64,000 bases of DNA, taken from Fibrobacterota bacterium (GTDB taxonomy: Bacteria > Fibrobacterota > Fibrobacteria > UBA5070). This document shows, piece after piece, positions 1-7,670 of this stretch. The DNA lies in the NCBI GenBank assembly GCA_016715065.1, contig JADKBN010000031.1:124001-188000 (forward strand), written 5' to 3'. Numbering within the stretch: position 1 is the first letter of the stretch; each line of letters begins with the position of its first letter. The notes beneath the pieces were generated by a model. The model was not told where the DNA came from, searched no databases, and saw nothing but the letters and a program-made list of their open reading frames with translations. The position numbers and the translations under genes are program-made.

Positions 1-382
1 GCCAGAGACAAGCAGGCATCGGAGACCGGCAAGCGAGTGACCGAGTTCACCAGCGCGTCCAGAAATAATTCGTTTTCCAATTCTTCCGGATCCGCGAGTC
101 TCAATTCCAGGTCGCCCAAAATCCCGATCTACAACGGGAGATCCAGAATCTGCAACAACGCGGGAAACCCGGGTGCGTGGCGGTACTGGCCGAACAGATA
201 GGCCGACTGCAAAAGCAGATCGTCGAACTCCTGGAAAGCGGCGTCTTCGTCCAGCTCTTCGCCTTCGGTTTCGGGGATCGGAATCTCCTTCAGGAAGACC
301 TCGATGTCCCCTTGGGATAGTCTTCGGAGATGCGCAGTTGTTCGATGACTTCATGTGGATCGGAGACGGCGAGCTGGGTCAT
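1..382 (-). pseudogene. Broken DUF1186-like gene, 3' part outside window
   Basis: Reading leftward from ATG at 382 gives MTQLAVSDPHEVIEQLR, then the frame is lost in the run of four G near 308-311. One extra base there restores a frame that runs DIEVFLKEIP... through LFGQYRHAPGFPALLQILDLPL to an in-frame TAG at about 126-128. The same frame stays open beyond the stop (IGILGDLELRLADPEELENELFLDAL) to the window edge. The pattern EVIEQLR, then a long helix, then L..QYR...P.LL.IL.LP and LGD resembles DUF1186 proteins, which are helical-repeat proteins of unknown role. The stretch around the stop is shorter than expected for the family, so a small internal deletion is also possible. The family call is from memory of its pattern and is tentative; that the reading frame is broken is seen directly. 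Confidence 0.35.
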
Positions 383-511
383 GGAATGGCAAGGTAGATG
401 GTTGCATCCACGAACCGATGGGCCAATAATGAAAGGGGCGAAATCCACACGGGTCACCCCTGAATGGACCTCACCAGCCAGCACATCGCACAATCGAAGG
501 GAAGCGAAAGG

Positions 512-751
512 TCAGGTCTCCGAAAGTTTGCGGCCGTCCCAATACCAGTAATCCGCAGGAACATGGCTCTGATGGGACTGGTAGTGGCCGTCGGGCGTCC
601 ATCCGGAACCAGCTGCAGCATCCAAGGCGCTTATCACTTCGGAGGAAAAGGGAAGGTGTGATTCCTTCTTGTGATAGTGTTTGGTGCTGTCCCAGTAGAT
701 CCGAGTCTCTTTGGCTCCATTCATGTATTTCTGGTAGCTGTAATTTGACAT
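512..751 (-). CDS. Small hypothetical protein (79 aa)
   Basis: A 79-residue frame starts at ATG 751 behind GGAGAG five bases upstream, which is the main reason to believe it. The product is hydrophilic and rich in Tyr, His, Ser and Trp (it ends PADYWYWDGRKLSET), with no signal peptide or membrane segment. I do not recognise a family. It lies just upstream of the broken DUF1186-like gene on the same strand and could be a fragment of a larger decayed gene. Confidence 0.4.
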   Translation of the reverse strand: MSNYSYQKYMNGAKETRIYWDSTKHYHKKESHLPFSSEVISALDAAAGSGWTPDGHYQSHQSHVPADYWYWDGRKLSET

Positions 752-1164
752 TTGCTCTCCAATCCTTGCGTAGGGAAGATGGTCGATTGCCGTGATGGCT
801 TCGCGAATGGAAGTTTTTCCCGCCCGTGAACCCGGTACCCGGGTTGGCCTGGCAGGGAACTTCCATCGGACAAACAGACGTTAGCAATTCTCGTCATCGG
901 CGCAAGGAACAATGACGTCCTTCGACCTTCCACTGGATCCAAAAAAGTACAGAGCCTCCCGACTCCTGAAACTCATGGAAATCCTCCGCAAGCGCCGCGT
1001 TCTACCGGCCGAACCCTTTGGGGGGAACACCTCACCTTCATCCTGCACGCAGGTCGGTGTCTACAATGTTGGAAATTATCAGGGATTGGATGAACCGTCC
1101 CTGAAACCCTCCGAAACAACGCGACCATCGAATCCGGCATCGGCATTGCTTTCTTCTGGGTCGG
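752..1164. other. Gene-free stretch
   Basis: About 410 bases between the small leftward frame and the eutB remnant. Open frames here are short and antisense-like, with no Shine-Dalgarno sequence at their starts. I see no RNA gene or repeat. It presumably holds promoter remnants for the neighbours or the debris of a lost gene. Confidence 0.4.
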
Positions 1165-1773
1165 ATGAAACTCCAGACGACATTGCGCGGGAAGAATTAC
1201 GCCTTCCGAGGCCTTTACAACCTGATGGCGCGCGCCAACGAACCCAAGGCGGGTGACCGCTTGGCCGGACTGGCCGCCCACACGACCCAGGAACACATGG
1301 CCGCGCGCATGATCCTTTCGGAGGTCAGGGCATCCGAGTTCCTGGACCAACCCGCGGTGGCAGCCTCCCGCGACTGGGTGACCAGTCGGATTCTGTCTGG
1401 ACTTGACCCCGACGCACGCCGCGAGACCGCGGACTGGACCATCGGCCAATTGCGGGAGAAGATCCTGGAGTCCGACGGCGAAACCGTGCTGCGCTGGGGC
1501 AGCGGGCTGACCAGCGAAGCCATCGCGGCGGTGGCGCGGCTCATGTCGAACATGGACCTGGTGCTCGCGGCTTCCAAGTTGCGCGTGGCAACCACCAACC
1601 GCACCACGATCGGACTTGCGGGCACATTTTCTTCGCGCCTGCAACCCAACCATCCCGCCGACGACACGGTGGAATCGGTGGCGCGCACCATGACCAGAGA
1701 CATCCTGCGCGAAGGCCGCCTGACCGCCGAGGCCGGTGATCCCGGCATCTTCGAGCGTCCCTTGGTGCGCTGA
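1165..1773 (+). pseudogene. eutB: Ethanolamine ammonia-lyase large subunit, internally deleted
   Basis: The 202-residue frame begins with a clear EutB N-terminus (MKLQTTLRGKNYAFRGLYNL, then GDRLAGLAAHTTQEHMAAR, LTSEAIAAVARLMSN, TTIGLAGTFSSRLQPN) and then jumps at about residue 178 straight to the family's last residues (REGRLTAEAGDPGIF). Full EutB is about 450 residues, so roughly 250 central residues are gone, including most of the TIM-barrel that binds substrate and adenosylcobalamin. The junction keeps the frame. EutB with EutC splits ethanolamine to acetaldehyde and ammonia; this form cannot be active. The stop overlaps the next start as TGATG, so the ancestral eutBC coupling survives. 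Alternative: an assembly collapse, since the frame is perfectly kept. Confidence 0.85.
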
Positions 1774-2333
1774 TGGGAATCCCGTCCCGATCCTTCCATC
1801 GCGCCTCGGAACTGTCCGCCCTCACACCCGCCCGGATCGATCGCGGGCGGGCAGGAACCAGACCGCGCACGGCCGAGTTGTTGCTGTTTCGCGCCGACCA
1901 CGCCGCGGCGCGCGACGCGGTGCTCACCGAACTGCCCGACGATTTTCCGGACCAGGTGGGGTGCGTGGCCTCGCAAGCGCCCATCTTGCTCCCTCCGTTG
2001 CTGGCATCGTTGGAATCCATGCAGCCCAACTCGGTGCGCGGACCAGTTTTTGTCCGCAACGCGCGGGTAGGCGTGATGAACCATCTGGGAGAACTCGCGC
2101 AGGCGACGGTGGTGGTCCTGCTGGTGGGCGAGCGACCGGGGCTTTCCACGTCCAAAAGTTTGTCGGTGTACATGGGCTGGATGCCGCGCCCCGGCTGCAC
2201 GTACGCCCACCGCAACGTGATCTCCAACATCCACGAACAAGGGCTGGTGGCACAACAGGCCGCGACGGTGGTGACGAGGTGGGTCGCGGGGATGTTCCGC
2301 CAAAGAACCAGTGGAGCGCACTTCTCGGCGTGA
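1773..2333 (+). pseudogene. eutC: Ethanolamine ammonia-lyase small subunit, internally deleted
   Basis: 186 residues against roughly 260-300 usual for EutC. The start matches the family (LTPARIDRGRAGT, then ELLLFRADHAAARDAV) and so does the second half (NARVGVMNHLGELAQATVVV, LVGERPGLSTSKSLSVYMGW, RNVISNIHEQGL). The segment between, which normally carries the YLRRPDLGR-type and ADGLSA-type motifs, is missing after about residue 63; LASQAP-like sequence follows directly. So this subunit, like its partner, has an in-frame internal deletion. No other eut gene (EutA reactivase, shell proteins, regulator) is nearby. Function is inferred lost together with eutB. Confidence 0.8.
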
Positions 2334-2359
2334 GATGCCGGGTGTTGCGCAAGAGGGTT

Positions 2360-2376
2360 GTAAAACATAGTTTTAC
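2360..2376. promoter_or_regulatory. Inverted repeat upstream of toxin-antitoxin pair
   Basis: GTAAAAC-ATA-GTTTTAC is a perfect 7-bp inverted repeat with a 3-bp spacer, ending 5 bases before the antitoxin ATG. The position and symmetry suit an operator bound by the AbrB-type antitoxin for autoregulation. It overlaps the place where a Shine-Dalgarno sequence would lie, so binding could also block translation. Inference from position only. Confidence 0.5.
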
Positions 2377-2380
2377 GGGC

Positions 2381-2608
2381 ATGGTCAAAGTCATCACGAA
2401 GATCGGCAATTCGCAGGGGCTTCTTCTGGACGCTCCTCTCATGGAAATGCTCCACCTCAAGGTTGGCGACCAAGTCAACATCGAGGTGCATGATGGAGGA
2501 ACTGCGACCCTGACCCCCATCCGGCCACGTCCCGATTCGGCAGCGGTCAAAGCGGCGATCGCCGGGGTTGTCAAGGATTACGCCAAGACGTTGAGCCGCC
2601 TCGCATGA
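2381..2608 (+). CDS. AbrB/MazE-type antitoxin
   Basis: 75 residues starting MVKVITKIGNSQGLLLDAPL, the swapped-hairpin AbrB DNA-binding fold (residues 1-50) seen in MazE and related antitoxins, followed by a 25-residue tail (AAVKAAIAGVVKDYAKTL) suited to wrapping the toxin. ATG 2381 is chosen because it begins exactly at the domain. A much longer upstream open frame in the same phase is a GC-rich extension without family similarity. The stop overlaps the toxin start (ATGA), typical of coupled toxin-antitoxin genes. Expected roles: neutralise the downstream Doc/Fic toxin and repress its own promoter through the inverted repeat just upstream. Confidence 0.85.
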   Translation: MVKVITKIGNSQGLLLDAPLMEMLHLKVGDQVNIEVHDGGTATLTPIRPRPDSAAVKAAIAGVVKDYAKTLSRLA

Positions 2609-3006
2609 TCGACAACCTCGACGAATGCGTCCATCTCGATCTCGACATCGTTCTGGAAATCCACCAGAGCGTGATCGATGCGTTTGGAGGCGCCCAGGGA
2701 ATCCGAGAAATCGCGCTGCTGGAATCAGCGGTCGCTGCTCCCCAAGCCACCTTCGGGGGGCAATCTGTCTATGTGGACGTGGTCGAGATCGCCGCGGCCT
2801 ATCTCTTCTTCCTGTGCCGGAACCACCCCTTCATCGACGGAAACAAACGAGTCAGTTTGGCATCCTGCTTGGTATTCCTTCGGCTGAATGGATACTCTCC
2901 GGCGCCTGATTCGTCCGCGTGGGAGGAGCTGACTCTCGACATCGCCGCATCCCGCCTGGATCGCGACCAAGCCACGCAACGACTTCGCGCCTTGCTGCCT
3001 GGCTGA
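2605..3006 (+). CDS. doc: Doc/Fic-family toxin
   Basis: 133 residues, the usual size of Doc (death-on-curing). It contains the Fic catalytic loop HPFIDGNKR at residues 74-82 after the helix YLFFLCRN, and an N-terminal helix QGIREIALLESAV typical of Doc proteins. Doc phosphorylates elongation factor Tu, while other Fic proteins AMPylate; the short form and toxin-antitoxin context favour Doc, though the loop (HPFxDGNKR) is the general Fic motif. It overlaps the antitoxin stop by 4 bases. The classical partner is Phd; here it is an AbrB-type protein, a less common but known pairing. Confidence 0.85.
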   Translation: MIDNLDECVHLDLDIVLEIHQSVIDAFGGAQGIREIALLESAVAAPQATFGGQSVYVDVVEIAAAYLFFLCRNHPFIDGNKRVSLASCLVFLRLNGYSPAPDSSAWEELTLDIAASRLDRDQATQRLRALLPG

Positions 3007-3034
3007 GGGAATTGGCAGGAACCTAGCGAGGTTA

Positions 3035-3057
3035 TAGATTTTCTTTTTGAAAATCTA
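3035..3057. promoter_or_regulatory. Perfect inverted repeat before tetR-like gene
   Basis: TAGATTTTC-TTTTT-GAAAATCTA is a perfect 9-bp inverted repeat with a 5-bp T spacer, 13 bases upstream of the regulator's ATG. AT-rich in a GC-rich setting. It is most simply the operator of the TetR protein it precedes. It could double as a terminator for the toxin gene ending at 3006, but no T-run follows the right arm. Confidence 0.55.
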
Positions 3058-3070
3058 AACCCAAGGTGGG

Positions 3071-3691
3071 ATGATGGGCCGCAGGAGTCTGGCGAGCGAG
3101 CGAAAGACGCTGATCATCGAGGCGTTGGCAGCGGTGATCCGCGAAGATGGCTATGAAGCCGCCACCCTCGAGCGCGTGGCGGCCCAAGCAGGAGTCCAGC
3201 GCACGCTGATCCGCCATTATTTTGGCAACCGGGATGAGTTGATCAAAGAGGCGCTGGTCCACATCACCGGGAAGTACCTGGCAGATTACACGTCGGCGGT
3301 GGAGAACCTACCTGCGGCCCAATCCATCCCAGCCCTGATCGATTACCTGTTTGGAGGGCAGTTCAACCAGCGGATGGAAGACGATGCGGTCATCGATGCC
3401 TTGATCGCCTCATCCAACCAAAGCGATGCCGCCAAGTCCGCCGTGCTGCAGATGTACCGGACCTTCGAGGACACCGTTTCCGCACTCCTGGAACGGGCCA
3501 TTCCACTCGGGTCGCCGGAGGGAATCAAGGATGTCGCCTACGCCATGGTGTGCCTTGCCGAACAGCACGCGATGATGCGAAGTCTGGGCATGGGCGATTG
3601 TCGCGAGGCGGGGCTCAAACGGACTGCTCTGGCCTTGATCCAAACAGTCATTGCGCACAAATCGTCTCGCCACCAAAGGAACGCCACATGA
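3071..3691 (+). CDS. TetR-family transcriptional regulator
   Basis: 206 residues. The N-terminus (residues 10-60) is a TetR helix-turn-helix: LIIEALAAVIREDGYEAATL, then VAAQAGVQRTLIRHYFGNRD. The remaining helices form the ligand domain, which is not recognisable to a subgroup. It starts at ATG 3071 just after a perfect inverted repeat likely to be its own operator. Its stop overlaps the start of the alpha/beta hydrolase gene (ATGA), so the two are co-translated and the hydrolase is the probable regulated target; the inducing ligand may be a substrate or product of that enzyme. Confidence 0.88.
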   Translation: MMGRRSLASERKTLIIEALAAVIREDGYEAATLERVAAQAGVQRTLIRHYFGNRDELIKEALVHITGKYLADYTSAVENLPAAQSIPALIDYLFGGQFNQRMEDDAVIDALIASSNQSDAAKSAVLQMYRTFEDTVSALLERAIPLGSPEGIKDVAYAMVCLAEQHAMMRSLGMGDCREAGLKRTALALIQTVIAHKSSRHQRNAT

Positions 3692-4614
3692 ACGCCTCCA
3701 TCGAACGGGCGTTTCCCGCTCAAACCTCCTGCGGCGACCAGGTATTGACTCTGCGCGACGGTCGGAAATTGGCGTTCGTCGAGCTGGGCGATCGCGCGGG
3801 TTCGCCATGCTTTTTCTTCCACGGCGTGCCGGGGTCGCGCAACTGCCTACCAGATGATCCGTCCCTGCGGGAGTTCGGGATCCGGGTGATCGCCCTCGAC
3901 CGCCCCGGCATGGGGTTGTCCGATCCGCACCACCAGCGCACGCTGGCCAGTTGGGCGGAGGATGTCGCGCAATTGGCCGATGGGCTGGGGCTCGACACGT
4001 TCCATGTCGCGGGAGCCTCTGGCGGAGGGCCGTACGCGCTGGCCTGCGGCGTCCATCTGGCAGCCAGAGTTCGCTCGGTGACCCTGATCTCCACCGCCAC
4101 CCCTCCAGACATCCCGGGGATGGCCAAGGGCATGGCGATCGGCAACCGCATCGGCTTCTTCCTTGCACGGCGCGCCCCGTGGCTCCTGGGTTGGAGTTTC
4201 CGGTCCTATGCCAAGGCCGCAGACAAAATGGATCGAACCTACGTGGAGGGCATGAAAAAGCAATTGTGCGCGTGGGACCAAAAAGTGCTGGAAGAAGCCT
4301 CAGGGAGTCAGGATCTGTCAGATCTTTTCCTGAGGGATCTGCGCGAAGCGTTCCGGCAAGGGCACCAGGGGGTGCTCGCGGATTTTCTCCTTGTCGCTCG
4401 GCCCTGGAACCTCGATTTTTCCGCCTTGCGCGCACCCGTCCACCTCTGGCACGGCGAAGCCGACACCCTCGTGCCGGTGGCTCCGGTCCGCGTCATGGCC
4501 CCGAATCTGCCGGGATGCGCTGCGCATTTCATCCCTGAAGCCGGCCACATGCTCCTGGAATCCGAGATGGTGGGGCGCAGCATCCTCCAGGCCATCAGGG
4601 ATGCGGACGACTGA
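3688..4614 (+). CDS. Alpha/beta-fold hydrolase
   Basis: 308 residues. HGVPGS (45-50) gives the oxyanion hole, GASGGG (109-114) the nucleophile elbow with Ser111, Asp259 (GEADTLVP) and His287 (EAGHMLLE) complete the triad. The cap region 140-230 is variable. The fold covers esterases, lactonases and haloalkane-type hydrolases; the Ser nucleophile rules out dehalogenases, and the substrate is unknown. No signal peptide, so cytoplasmic. The start ATG overlaps the TetR gene stop, so it belongs to that operon and is likely controlled by it. A terminator hairpin follows within 10 bases of the stop. Confidence 0.85.
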   Translation: MNASIERAFPAQTSCGDQVLTLRDGRKLAFVELGDRAGSPCFFFHGVPGSRNCLPDDPSLREFGIRVIALDRPGMGLSDPHHQRTLASWAEDVAQLADGLGLDTFHVAGASGGGPYALACGVHLAARVRSVTLISTATPPDIPGMAKGMAIGNRIGFFLARRAPWLLGWSFRSYAKAADKMDRTYVEGMKKQLCAWDQKVLEEASGSQDLSDLFLRDLREAFRQGHQGVLADFLLVARPWNLDFSALRAPVHLWHGEADTLVPVAPVRVMAPNLPGCAAHFIPEAGHMLLESEMVGRSILQAIRDADD

Positions 4615-4621
4615 CACCTCG

Positions 4622-4658
4622 CGACCCCGATCGGCGACGGCCGTCGAGGTCGTTTTTT
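4622..4658 (+). terminator. Rho-independent terminator
   Basis: A hairpin with outer stem CGACC/GGTCG, a C-A mismatch and inner CGA/TCG pairs, followed by TTTTTT. It lies 8 bases after the hydrolase stop and before the convergent beta-helix gene. The stem has the same core and the same mismatch as the hairpin at 10561-10590. Confidence 0.75.
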
Positions 4659-4671
4659 GTCAACATGACGA

Positions 4672-6330
4672 TCAGAACCGCCCACCCGGCAGGACCAGGG
4701 ACGCCCTCCGCCCCTGTTCCTCCACGAGCAGGAAGAACGGTCCGGCGGAAGGTGGGGTTTCCAGCATCCTCTCCCCCTCCTTGGCAGGCAACTGGCTCCA
4801 ACGGACGATCGCCTGGACATCGCCTCGGGCATCGACCAACCGCAGTGCCGGGTTGCGCCAACCGCTCCCGAGAGAGATCCGCCAGCCATCCCGTTTCGCC
4901 ACCGCGTGCACGCGAGCGTCCGGGGAGATCGGCGCACGCACGCCTCCCTGTTCACCGACAATTCCTGGCACATCGCACCTGCCCAGTCCCTTCGGGCAAG
5001 CCCCGATCCAGGAGCGCGCCGCCGGATTCCAGGCGCCCATGTACTCGGGCCACGCACCGCCTCTACCGCCGCGGATCAGACCCGCGGGCGAGGCGGAGGT
5101 CGGCCTGAATCCCGATGCATCGGAGCTGGCCGTGTCGGAAAGTTTCAGATCCTGCTGGAAGGAATGCCGCTCCGAAATTTCTGGGCGGCCGATCGAATCC
5201 AGATGGGCCTGCCATGCCGAAAGCTGCTGGTACTTGGCCAGGCAGCCCTTTCCGCATTTGTCGACCCACCCCGTACCGACCCCGTAGCCGTTGTAGTCCA
5301 GATAGAGGGCGCTGGCCTTCACCGAAGGTCCTTCCTGCGGCTCGTATCCCATGAACAGACTCCATGGGCCCGCCCCTGTGCTGAGATTGCCAAACCACTC
5401 CCAGGTCACGTCCTCGCTCCAGTTGTTGTGGAAATCCGCGAACCGATTGGCGTGGAAGGTGTTGTTGTGGATGTGGAAACGAGCCAGGTCGATCATTCCC
5501 GAGATCGCGCCCCCGTTGTGGGCGAAGACGTTGTGGTCGATCCTCGGATCGTAGGCGGGACCGTTCTGGTTCGAACCTTTCACCGCGGATCCCGCGATGC
5601 CGAAAAAGAGGTTGTGGTGGATGCGGATGCCTTCCGGATTGTCCTTGAGGAAAAGACCACCGGACAGATTCCGGAAAGTATTCCACGCGTACTCGACATC
5701 CTCCGGGACGTCTCCTTCTTGGGCTCCGTAGTGTTCGATGGCATCGTTTCCTTCCTGGCAGGATGGATGGACCACGTCGCGGAAGGTGTTGTTCACGATC
5801 CGTGCCCCCTGGTTTCCCGAGAAGAACAGCAGGTTGCACCAGAATCCCAGACCGGGATTGTCGCTCACGCCTCCGAAGATGTCGTTGTCTGCAAGGCGCA
5901 GGTAGGGGCAGCCCAGGAAGCTGACCACGCCTCGGATGTGCATGCCGGAAAGTGTCAGGTGGCGGTTCCCCATGCCGCTGACCAGGAAGTTGGTCGGAGA
6001 GGCGCCTCCGTCGAGCAACACGCTGTCGCCGGGCCAGGCGGTGGCCACGCAGTGGTCGGCGGGAAAGTGGAGGGTGGAGTGGATGTAGCTCTGGGAGCCC
6101 GGCACCGCGTAGGTCCCCGCGTGCACGTAGAGGGTGTCGGGATGCAGGGAGTCGCGGCCTCCATCGAACGCCGCGAAGCCGCGCTGGGGGGTGCGGAAGG
6201 GGTGCGCCGCGCTGCCTTCGGCCGAATCGGAACCGGACGGCGAAACGTGCCATACGTCGGGCTGATTGGGGGTGGCGCCGATCTCCAGGATCGCGACCAG
6301 GGCAACGAAGAGGATTCTACGCAAAGGCAT
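4672..6330 (-). CDS. Secreted right-handed beta-helix protein
   Basis: 552 residues from ATG 6330 (GGGAG upstream). Residues 1-20 (MPLRRILFVALVAILEIGA) are a signal peptide. From about residue 28 (DVWHVSPSGSDSAEGSAAHP) to 400 it has the pectate-lyase-like opening and repeated helix rungs such as IVNNTFRDV, IRIHHNLFFGI, IDHNVFAHNGG and IHNNTFHANR. Such proteins bind or cleave polysaccharides; no lyase catalytic residues can be assigned by eye. The last ~90 residues (LRLVDARGDVQAIVRW... to VLPGGRF) resemble the C-terminal sorting tails on the other secreted enzymes in this window. A longer upstream open frame exists but lacks a signal and a ribosome site. Confidence 0.8.
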   Translation of the reverse strand: MPLRRILFVALVAILEIGATPNQPDVWHVSPSGSDSAEGSAAHPFRTPQRGFAAFDGGRDSLHPDTLYVHAGTYAVPGSQSYIHSTLHFPADHCVATAWPGDSVLLDGGASPTNFLVSGMGNRHLTLSGMHIRGVVSFLGCPYLRLADNDIFGGVSDNPGLGFWCNLLFFSGNQGARIVNNTFRDVVHPSCQEGNDAIEHYGAQEGDVPEDVEYAWNTFRNLSGGLFLKDNPEGIRIHHNLFFGIAGSAVKGSNQNGPAYDPRIDHNVFAHNGGAISGMIDLARFHIHNNTFHANRFADFHNNWSEDVTWEWFGNLSTGAGPWSLFMGYEPQEGPSVKASALYLDYNGYGVGTGWVDKCGKGCLAKYQQLSAWQAHLDSIGRPEISERHSFQQDLKLSDTASSDASGFRPTSASPAGLIRGGRGGAWPEYMGAWNPAARSWIGACPKGLGRCDVPGIVGEQGGVRAPISPDARVHAVAKRDGWRISLGSGWRNPALRLVDARGDVQAIVRWSQLPAKEGERMLETPPSAGPFFLLVEEQGRRASLVLPGGRF

Positions 6331-6485
6331 TCCGGACTCCCGGTTCGGCTTCAGATGCTTGGATCCCGAATGTACCATCGATTCCCCAAACCCTGCCGCA
6401 ATTGCCGATTCGATGCCGGTCCAACACCGCCCGGGATCCCGAGGACCTAGATTGGGCACCCCAACCAAAATCGAAAGCCGTCTTC

Positions 6486-6827
6486 ATGAGCACATCGCCC
6501 TCCTGCCCCAAATGCCAATACGAGTACACCTACGAGGAAGGGTCGGAATTCGTATGCCCCGACTGCGGCCACCGCTGGAGCGCCGTCGCACCGGTGGCCG
6601 TGGCCGAGGAAGGGTTCGTGGTGCGCGACGCCAACGGCAATGTCCTGGCGGATGGCGATTCGGTGGTGATGATCAAGGAGCTCAAGGTCAAGGGAGCCCC
6701 GACGCCCTTGAAGGCCGGCACCAAGGTCAAGAACATCCGCCTGGTGGACGGCGACCACAACATCGACTGCAAGATCGACGGGTTCGGCGCCATGGCCCTT
6801 AAGTCAGAATTTGTCAGGAAGGCCTGA
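6486..6827 (+). CDS. phnA: PhnA/YjdM family zinc-ribbon protein
   Basis: 113 residues. The N-terminal zinc ribbon has CPKC (residues 7-10) and CPDC, followed by the PhnA domain (FVVRDANGNVLADGDSVVMI, LKVKGAPTPLKAGTKVKNIR, DGFGAMALKSEFVRKA). Length and layout match the family exactly. The name comes from the E. coli phosphonate region, but the family is not required for phosphonate use and its role is unsettled. It stands alone and diverges from the beta-helix gene. A 50-bp perfect palindrome begins 6 bases after its stop. Confidence 0.9.
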   Translation: MSTSPSCPKCQYEYTYEEGSEFVCPDCGHRWSAVAPVAVAEEGFVVRDANGNVLADGDSVVMIKELKVKGAPTPLKAGTKVKNIRLVDGDHNIDCKIDGFGAMALKSEFVRKA

Positions 6828-6832
6828 CCGAC

Positions 6833-6882
6833 CAACCCACCCTGTAGGGACAACCCTAGGGTTGTCCCTACAGGGTGGGTTG
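6833..6882. repeat. 50-bp perfect palindrome
   Basis: Two 25-bp arms meet at the central CCCTAGGG with no mismatch and no loop; each arm includes CCCACCCTGTAGGGACAACC. It sits between the convergent phnA and reductase genes and codes for the last residues of the latter (VQPTL). It would form a strong hairpin in transcripts from both sides, so it may act as a bidirectional terminator, but no T-run follows either arm. It may equally be a mobile palindromic unit. Confidence 0.9.
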
Positions 6883-7443
6883 TACCCGCGGGACCGTGTC
6901 CACGGCGTAGGTCAGCACGGCGTAGACATCCCCGTGTTTTTCCACCCCGACCAATCGCAGGGCGGGGGTTTCAATCCGGCGTGGCAGGAACGGAGCCCCT
7001 TTCCCCAAGGTCACCGGCGCGAAGGTGACCACGATCTCGTCGAGGAGCCCCGCATCGTGGAACTGGCCGATCAGATCGCCGCCGCCGCAGAGCCACACAT
7101 CGCCCCCCGCGGCCGCGCGCACCATGTCGGCGTGGACCGCCGCCACGTCGCCCTGCACGAAACGCAGGTCGGCCCCCGGGATGGAGGGAAGATCGCGATG
7201 CGAAAAGACCCAGGTCGGCATGGCGTAAGGCCAGCGCGAAGGGTCCTCCAACATGCGTTCATGATCCAGAAGCCAGCGATAGGTGGAGGCCCCCATGGCG
7301 ACGGCGCCGACCTTGCCCAAAAAGCGCGGGTAGTGGTCCTTCATGCTTTCCAGCTCGCCGAACTGGAGGAGCCACTCCAGGGAATGGTTCTCGTCGGCCA
7401 GGAATCCGTCGAGGCTGGAGGCGGTGTAGTAGATGGTCTTCAT
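6868..7443 (-). CDS. RibD C-terminal/dihydrofolate reductase-like protein
   Basis: 191 residues. MKTIYYTASSLDGFLADENH is the typical opening of the YwjB/YyaP-type RibD_C proteins, followed by VGAVAMGASTYRWLL and the nucleotide-binding GGDVWLCGGGDLIGQFHDAG and LLDEIVVTFAPVTLGKGAPF. The fold reduces pteridine-like substrates with NADPH; the true substrate of this small group is unknown. Cytoplasmic. The gene's 3' end runs into the palindrome, so its last five codons belong to that repeat. Confidence 0.85.
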   Translation of the reverse strand: MKTIYYTASSLDGFLADENHSLEWLLQFGELESMKDHYPRFLGKVGAVAMGASTYRWLLDHERMLEDPSRWPYAMPTWVFSHRDLPSIPGADLRFVQGDVAAVHADMVRAAAGGDVWLCGGGDLIGQFHDAGLLDEIVVTFAPVTLGKGAPFLPRRIETPALRLVGVEKHGDVYAVLTYAVDTVPRVQPTL

Positions 7444-7517
7444 CGGGCATCTCCCTCCGGTGGCAGGCAGCGGAACCTAAACTACGAACCGTCGCCCGGG
7501 CGCCATCTCCCGCAAAC

Positions 7518-7620
7518 GAAAACGGCCCCGCCGGTCCAAAGCCGTAGAGGTCGTAATTTGTCAATCAGATTCATCGATCTAACGGGAGGTCGGAGGGATG
7601 CGGACGAAGGAATCCGAACC
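7518..7620 (-). repeat. Two-copy 3'-end element, copy A
   Basis: On the minus strand it starts GGTTCGG, continues CTTCGTCCGCATCCCTCCG and ends in a GACC-containing hairpin followed by TTTTCG. It starts 50 bases after the DegT gene stop. The second copy is at 10551-10658 in the same orientation, also downstream of a leftward gene. It may be a transcription terminator module or a small RNA. Confidence 0.6.
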
Positions 7621-7670
7621 CGATGACGACTCTGCGCGCCGGATGGGAAAGTCCGTCCAGGATCCGGCGC

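Noticed and set aside
1215..2491. Long leftward open frames (368 and 316 aa)
   Set aside because: They are antisense to the eutBC remnants, have Arg/Pro/Ala/His-rich translations typical of GC-rich shadow frames, and no ribosome site.
4906..6450. Rightward 514-aa open frame
   Set aside because: Antisense to the beta-helix gene, which has a signal peptide, repeats and a Shine-Dalgarno sequence.
7560..7640. tRNA-like sequence (GGTTCGGATTCC on the minus strand)
   Set aside because: Resembles a T-arm for a few bases only; no acceptor, D or anticodon stem can be drawn, and the same sequence recurs in the two-copy element.
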